Source: Spirochaetia bacterium UBA5550 (GTDB lineage: Bacteria > Spirochaetota > UBA4802 > UBA5550). From it: DNA of 5,222 bases. The stretch is from contig DINC01000381.1 of assembly GCA_002425885.1 (NCBI GenBank), positions 1 to 5,222 of the forward strand, given 5' to 3'. The translations under genes and the position numbers were made by a program. A model generated the notes under the pieces. The model was not told where the DNA came from. It saw only the letters and a list, made by a program, of their open reading frames with translations, and ran no database searches. Positions 5,201 through 5,222 of this stretch are shown piece by piece (positions within the stretch are counted from its first letter, which is position 1; each line of letters opens with the position of its first letter).

Positions 5201-5222
5201 TTGCTGAATATTATTTGACTAT

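Overview
The window is about 42-43% G+C (estimated by eye) and carries six protein-coding genes. The most likely source is an archaeon, probably a methanogen of the Methanomicrobiales type, although this is an inference. The support is TATA-like boxes at archaeal spacing from the start codons (clearest before the YfiH-family gene), frequent ATA isoleucine and AGA/AGG arginine codons, no convincing bacterial -35/-10 pairs, and short GGAG or AGGT ribosome binding sites. An anaerobic bacterium cannot be excluded, because the gene families occur in both domains and the only terminator looks like a bacterial hairpin.

Layout. The left part (95-1441, plus strand) is a two-gene operon. A nitroreductase with an N-terminal two-cluster ferredoxin domain is followed 3 bases later by a two-helix membrane protein with a possible PH-like cytoplasmic tail. 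The operon meets the minus-strand genes at a perfect 13-bp hairpin with T-tracts on both strands (1463-1495). It is placed to stop transcription from both sides. The middle (1516-3546, minus strand) is a nifU-nifS operon: a full three-domain NifU scaffold and a group I cysteine desulfurase, together a complete Fe-S cluster assembly pair. The right part holds two more minus-strand genes, a YfiH/PgeF-family (laccase-domain) protein (3681-4409) and a TetR-family repressor (4494-5108). Each appears to have its own promoter.

How the genes fit together. NifS releases sulfur from cysteine and NifU builds and passes on Fe-S clusters. The neighbouring nitroreductase needs two [4Fe-4S] clusters, so it is a plausible client, but nothing in the sequence ties them beyond proximity. 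No nitrogenase genes are in the window, so NifUS may serve general Fe-S maturation. The TetR gene probably represses itself, and perhaps a divergent gene beyond the right edge, through an imperfect palindrome at 5140-5160.

I found no CRISPR array, tRNA, rRNA or insertion sequence. No wholly new system is evident. The points most worth a second look are the Asp-for-Cys change in the first ferredoxin cluster, the Cys-rich linker in NifU, the coupled membrane partner of the nitroreductase, and several unexplained palindromes and short repeats between genes.
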